Of a stretch of DNA of 64,000 nt, positions 60,851-64,000 are shown one piece after another; positions within the stretch are counted from its first letter, which is position 1; each line of letters starts with the position of its first letter. The stretch spans positions 23,250,502-23,314,501 of the forward strand of contig NC_056035.1 in assembly GCF_004379255.2 (NCBI RefSeq), given 5' to 3'. Source of the DNA: Salvia splendens. Lineage: Eukaryota; Streptophyta; Magnoliopsida; Lamiales; Lamiaceae. The notes beneath the pieces were generated by a model. The model saw only the letters and a list, made by a program, of their open reading frames with translations, did no database searches and was not told the origin of the DNA. The position numbers and the translations under genes were made by a program.

Positions 60851-61705
60851 TATTAACTAGTAAAGGGAAGTAAGGGTCGAATCCCACAAGGACAGAGGTG
60901 GGTTAAGTTGTGCATGAGACGTGTGGGGGTTGGCTGCTGCCACGCTTCACTACTGGAGGGTTCACTAAAACTAAGATTATTCAAGTTGTAAACTAACTCG
61001 ATCAACTAGACTTCCAACATGAAAACATCATAACTTCAATTTGATCAACTCAGATAGAAACGCATGCAAGCATAAAACAAACGGGGACCACTGAAAGAAA
61101 ACTTGCGCACTACCAAAAGCAGCAAAATGAAAAGGGTGACAGTGACTACAATCCTAACGAACTATGACCTTCTTCTTCGCTAAGCAATAAATCAAGCACA
61201 CATGGCAGAGGAAAATAGGGCATATGACATCAAAGCGAGAAAGAAACAAATCCAAACACGGATCTAAAGGGTCTATCCTAATTTCGTGCAAGTTGACGAG
61301 CAAAAACTTAGATCTAACTATGATAAATCGAAAATAGAGCAACGAAGGCAATTTAAGCTAGATCTATCCCAGAAATCACCAAATTCCAACAGACATGCAT
61401 GGCATACTCTATCCAAAACATCAGATTAAACATAAATCATTGAATTACGCAGAACTCACTTCAAAATCAGAACAAAACTAGACTAACGAAGAAAACGAGA
61501 ACAGAAAACATCAGATTTAATACAACTTGTATTGAAAACTCCATTTTATAAACGATCTCCGATAAACCAAACAAACAGAATTCCAAAACTTCAGATTCAG
61601 AAGATCGATCAACAACAAAAATACTGGAGTAGCAGCTAAGAGAAAACAGAAAGAACACCTGAATTGCGGAAAATCCAAGAACTAAAACTGAATAACAATT
61701 GTTTG

Positions 61706-61724
61706 AACCCTAAACCCTAAACCC
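61706..61724 (-). promoter_or_regulatory. Telo-box cluster downstream of the LTR TATA box
   Basis: aaccctaaaccctaaaccc on the plus strand, about 2.7 units of the plant telomere repeat. It lies in the presumed transcribed part of the minus-strand LTR, where telo-boxes are found in some plant promoters and leaders. Confidence 0.5.
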
Positions 61725-61843
61725 CTCAGGGCTTTAAGAAAAATAAACTATGAAGGCTACTTTGGCAGATCTGAGTCCCTTCTTCCTTGATGATACTCGA
61801 TTCTCCCAAAAAGAACGAACTCTATTATGTGTCTTCTCTCGAC

Positions 61844-61851
61844 TATTTATA
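61844..61851 (-). promoter_or_regulatory. TATA box of the inner solo LTR
   Basis: tataaata on the minus strand within cctataaatag, about 350 nt from the LTR 5' end, the same placement as in the solo LTR at 21327. Confidence 0.6.
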
Positions 61852-62537
61852 GGATGGCTTTGGCACAAATCCCTAGGTTAATCTCATCATGTCTTGACAT
61901 TAATTCCCCTGAGGTGGCTTTTTCTTTTCTCTCTCTTATGACTTATCATCTCGTGTGTTGAACCTCACTTGAACAACTCGCTGGTTGGGCAGACTCCTTT
62001 GCTTGTTCGAAACTGATTAGATTGCCCTCGGATTTGGTCATTTCTTGCTTTATTTCCAAGTTGATCAAGTCGTCCATGCACTACGTCTCTTCAACACTTT
62101 TCCAGCCCCTGCACACCTAAATTCACCACTTTTTTCGCACATTATCAACCTGGTTAGTGTAATAAACCCCTTTAAAACCATGCTTGTAACGAGCCCTATC
62201 AGCTGTTCAAGAGGCAGAAGCTATGGATCACTCGTCAACGACCGCTGAACAAAGTGCAGCGGCCCGCTGGGAAAACGCATCCCTGGAATTCCCTTATCTC
62301 ATTTGTTTTCCCTCTGTGATTTATCTGCAATCGTTGTTTACTTTCGTTTCTACAAGTTTTTATTTTCAAAAATCCAAAACCTTTTGTTTTTCCAAATAGT
62401 AGAAGAAACTTATTAGAAGATAAACAATTTGTGATCGTTTTCCCTATGTTCGATATCCAGTACTAATCTTTAGCTATACTATATATACCATGTATACTTG
62501 CAGGATTATTTAGTGCTAATAAAAGTACATCACCTGT

Positions 62538-63174
62538 AAAAGTAGGCCACGAAAATTGTAATTGAATTAGGTCACCAATCTTCTCTCTAATCTCCAACAA
62601 TATAGAGTTATAATGGGTCAAACTACAGATCTAGGGAGGTTGGGCATGGGCCAAACCTGTTGGTGTTTCACTAATTATATTGAGCTCAGTTTAATACAAG
62701 CCTAACAAAATATTATAATCAGCTACAATAGTAAAATAATATTGACTGCTCATTCAATCCCAAATTACGAGTAATGTGTGCTTTACTTCTTTAATTTATT
62801 ACTTCCCGTGTTTAAAATATAATATCTATTAATTAATTTAAGTATGCTATTTGACTTTAATTAATTAGAGTGAACTACAAAAACAATCCCTGAATTAAGG
62901 ATTTATTTCACCACTAGTCCCTGGATTTTAAAAATATCCTCAATAGTCCCTAAACTAAGGGTTTATTTCATAGGCGGTCATTTTGCACTATTTTCATCTG
63001 AAAAATGTTGTCCTTCCATAATTTTACTTTTCCGAACTGTCATTCCCAAGGATTGACACCCCTAGTGTCTGTAATCCACTTTGTGCTGCATGGACCATAA
63101 ATGTGTGACTCGTTCTAGTGAAGTATGAACTGTGTTGGGGTGTTGTAGTTGGAATTTGTATAAACCATAACTGT
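62538..63174. other. Intergenic DNA, no gene
   Basis: AT-rich, with no ORF, element end or RNA gene I can support. Confidence 0.5.
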
Positions 63175-63438
63175 GAAAACACATACCTGGAATTCCCTTA
63201 TCTCATCTATTTTATCTCTATGTTTTTTATCTGCATCTTTATTTGCTTTCGTTGTTTTTGCAATTTTACTTTTAAAAATAAAAACCATTTGTTTTCTCCA
63301 AATAGTAGAAGAAGCTTGGTACAAGGTAGACAATCTGTGATCGTTTTCCCTGTGTTCGATATCCGGTATTGACCTTTAGCTATACTACATATACTATGTA
63401 TACTTGCAGGTTTATTAGTGCTAATAAAAAGTGCATCA
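63175..63438 (+). repeat. 5'-truncated copy of the outer LTR family
   Basis: Matches 62271-62532 of the outer solo LTR: ggaattcccttatctcat, ccaaatagtagaagaa, tgatcgttttccct and the end agtgctaataaaaagtgcatca-type terminus. The first 450 or so bases of the LTR are missing. Confidence 0.8.
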
Positions 63439-63479
63439 GTCGCTTCGATGGCACGACGATGGGCTTGAGTGTTGAGCTT

Positions 63480-64000
63480 CCACATGGTTTGATTGTCTCA
63501 CGTGTCCACTTTGGTCAAGTATGGAATTGGAATAGGAAGAGGAAAGTGATACTGAACCACTTGGATGAAGAACGCTTGACCACTAGAATCAGTCTTCAAA
63601 AGACCCATCGCAAACAACACCTCGTAGGTGATGAACATCTCTCTCATATCGGCGGTGAAATACATAGTCGGGATCCGCAGCAAATAGTACTCACATCCTT
63701 CTTGGAGATGCAGTTGAAATAGATGGTAATCAATATGCACAAGTTGAACCCTTTCTTGTTTAGAAGGTACCACATCACATCTAACTCGGTTTGGGACACC
63801 CCACCTCAATCTACTTGGGCAAAGATCAATTGTGTCATGACTCGGTGGAGGTATCGAAGGATGGGGTTGTGGATGGACGCTGACTTGGCATATCCCGACT
63901 AAAATTCTTCACCCTCAGTAGTGAATGCCATTCAAACATCGGAGTACTCATACTCGACCTCCTTATCAGGGTTGGGGTCATAGCATTAGAAGACATCACA
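63480..64000 (-). pseudogene. Athila third-ORF relic, continues past the window
   Basis: The minus strand reads IHNPILRYLHRVMTQLIFAQ, then after stops and shifts TELDVMWYLLNKKGFNLC and FTADMREMFITYEVLF. The NPILRYL...WYLLNKK pattern matches the conserved domain of Athila third ORFs, compare NPILRLVQLYL near 4525. At least one stop (near 63815) and one frameshift are present. Confidence 0.5.

Larger units (their letters stand above)
60487..62201 (-). repeat. Inner solo LTR, Athila-like, minus strand
   Basis: On the minus strand it starts tgatagggctcgttacaagc and ends aaatcttca. Target duplication GCTGT is exact (60482-60486 and 62202-62206). 1715 bp including a Stowaway. It has a TATA box at 61844-61851 and, about 125 nt downstream, a telomere-like run (61706-61724). 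The block gtgggattcgacccttac occurs near its 3' end as in the LTRs at 15557 and 21327. Confidence 0.92.
60096..62532 (+). repeat. Outer solo LTR, split by an inner solo LTR
   Basis: Starts tgataactcggattttgcac and ends aaaagtacatca. The 5-bp target duplication CCTGT is exact (60091-60095 and 62533-62537). Removing the inner LTR and one target copy leaves about 717 bp. The phrase accgctgaac / caaagtgcagc recurs several times within it. A 5'-truncated relative lies at 63175-63438. Confidence 0.9.

Overview
This is nuclear DNA from a flowering plant, most likely a eudicot. It has spliced genes with GT-AG introns, a DEX1 orthologue, a broken Rubisco activase copy, Athila-like and Ty1/copia retrotransposons, Stowaway MITEs, a plant L1 LINE with an RNase H tail and a tRNA-derived SINE. 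I cannot place the species. Two host genes look intact: DEX1 (13 exons, 26096-36173, plus strand) and an ELM2/SANT-domain gene (52779-54956, minus strand). Almost everything else is transposable-element DNA, often nested several layers deep. Region 1-20000 is one nest. A Rubisco activase relic (19011-19990) is cut by a Ty1/copia element (about 17013-19010). That copia element is itself entered by an Athila-type Ty3/gypsy element (1 to about 17012, left end outside the window). The Athila element is split at a (TA)n tract by two further elements. One is a Mutator-like element coding for a FAR1-type transposase (5476-12260). The other is a 1.6-kb non-autonomous element (12309-13930) built around a near-perfect 547-nt inverted repeat. 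Both sit directly in (TA)n and share degenerate end sequences, which recalls microsatellite-targeting elements. Region 20000-26000 holds a copia LTR/PBS relic, an Athila-like solo LTR (21327 to about 22917) and a PIF/Harbinger element with TAA target duplications and a decayed transposase (23788-25720). Region 26000-36200 is DEX1, encoding an FG-GAP-repeat, single-pass membrane protein needed for pollen exine patterning. Intron 5 holds a Stowaway MITE and a small LTR element. Intron 7 holds a Harbinger element with a MYB/NAM-associated-type ORF, and a hAT element with an 8-bp target duplication sits inside that. Region 36200-41800 holds a decayed membrane-protein-like ORF, nested Stowaway MITEs, an ATTCC-rich TIR element and a minus-strand SINE with 11-bp target duplications. 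Region 41750-48780 is a decayed L1 LINE (ORF1 with DUF4283 and a zinc knuckle; ORF2 with endonuclease, reverse transcriptase, zf-RVT and RNase H). Region 48780-52780 holds a fold-back MITE, Stowaways, a Harbinger relic and a tandem duplication. Region 55000-64000 holds an Ac-like hAT element packed at both ends with GGTATACCG motifs and containing a Helitron 3' terminus, a copia gag relic, a solo LTR inside another solo LTR (both with exact 5-bp target duplications) and an Athila ORF relic. No operon-like co-operation exists here. What links the parts is the insertion order. I find no wholly new gene system; the least-described item is the (TA)n-flanked MULE and palindrome pair.
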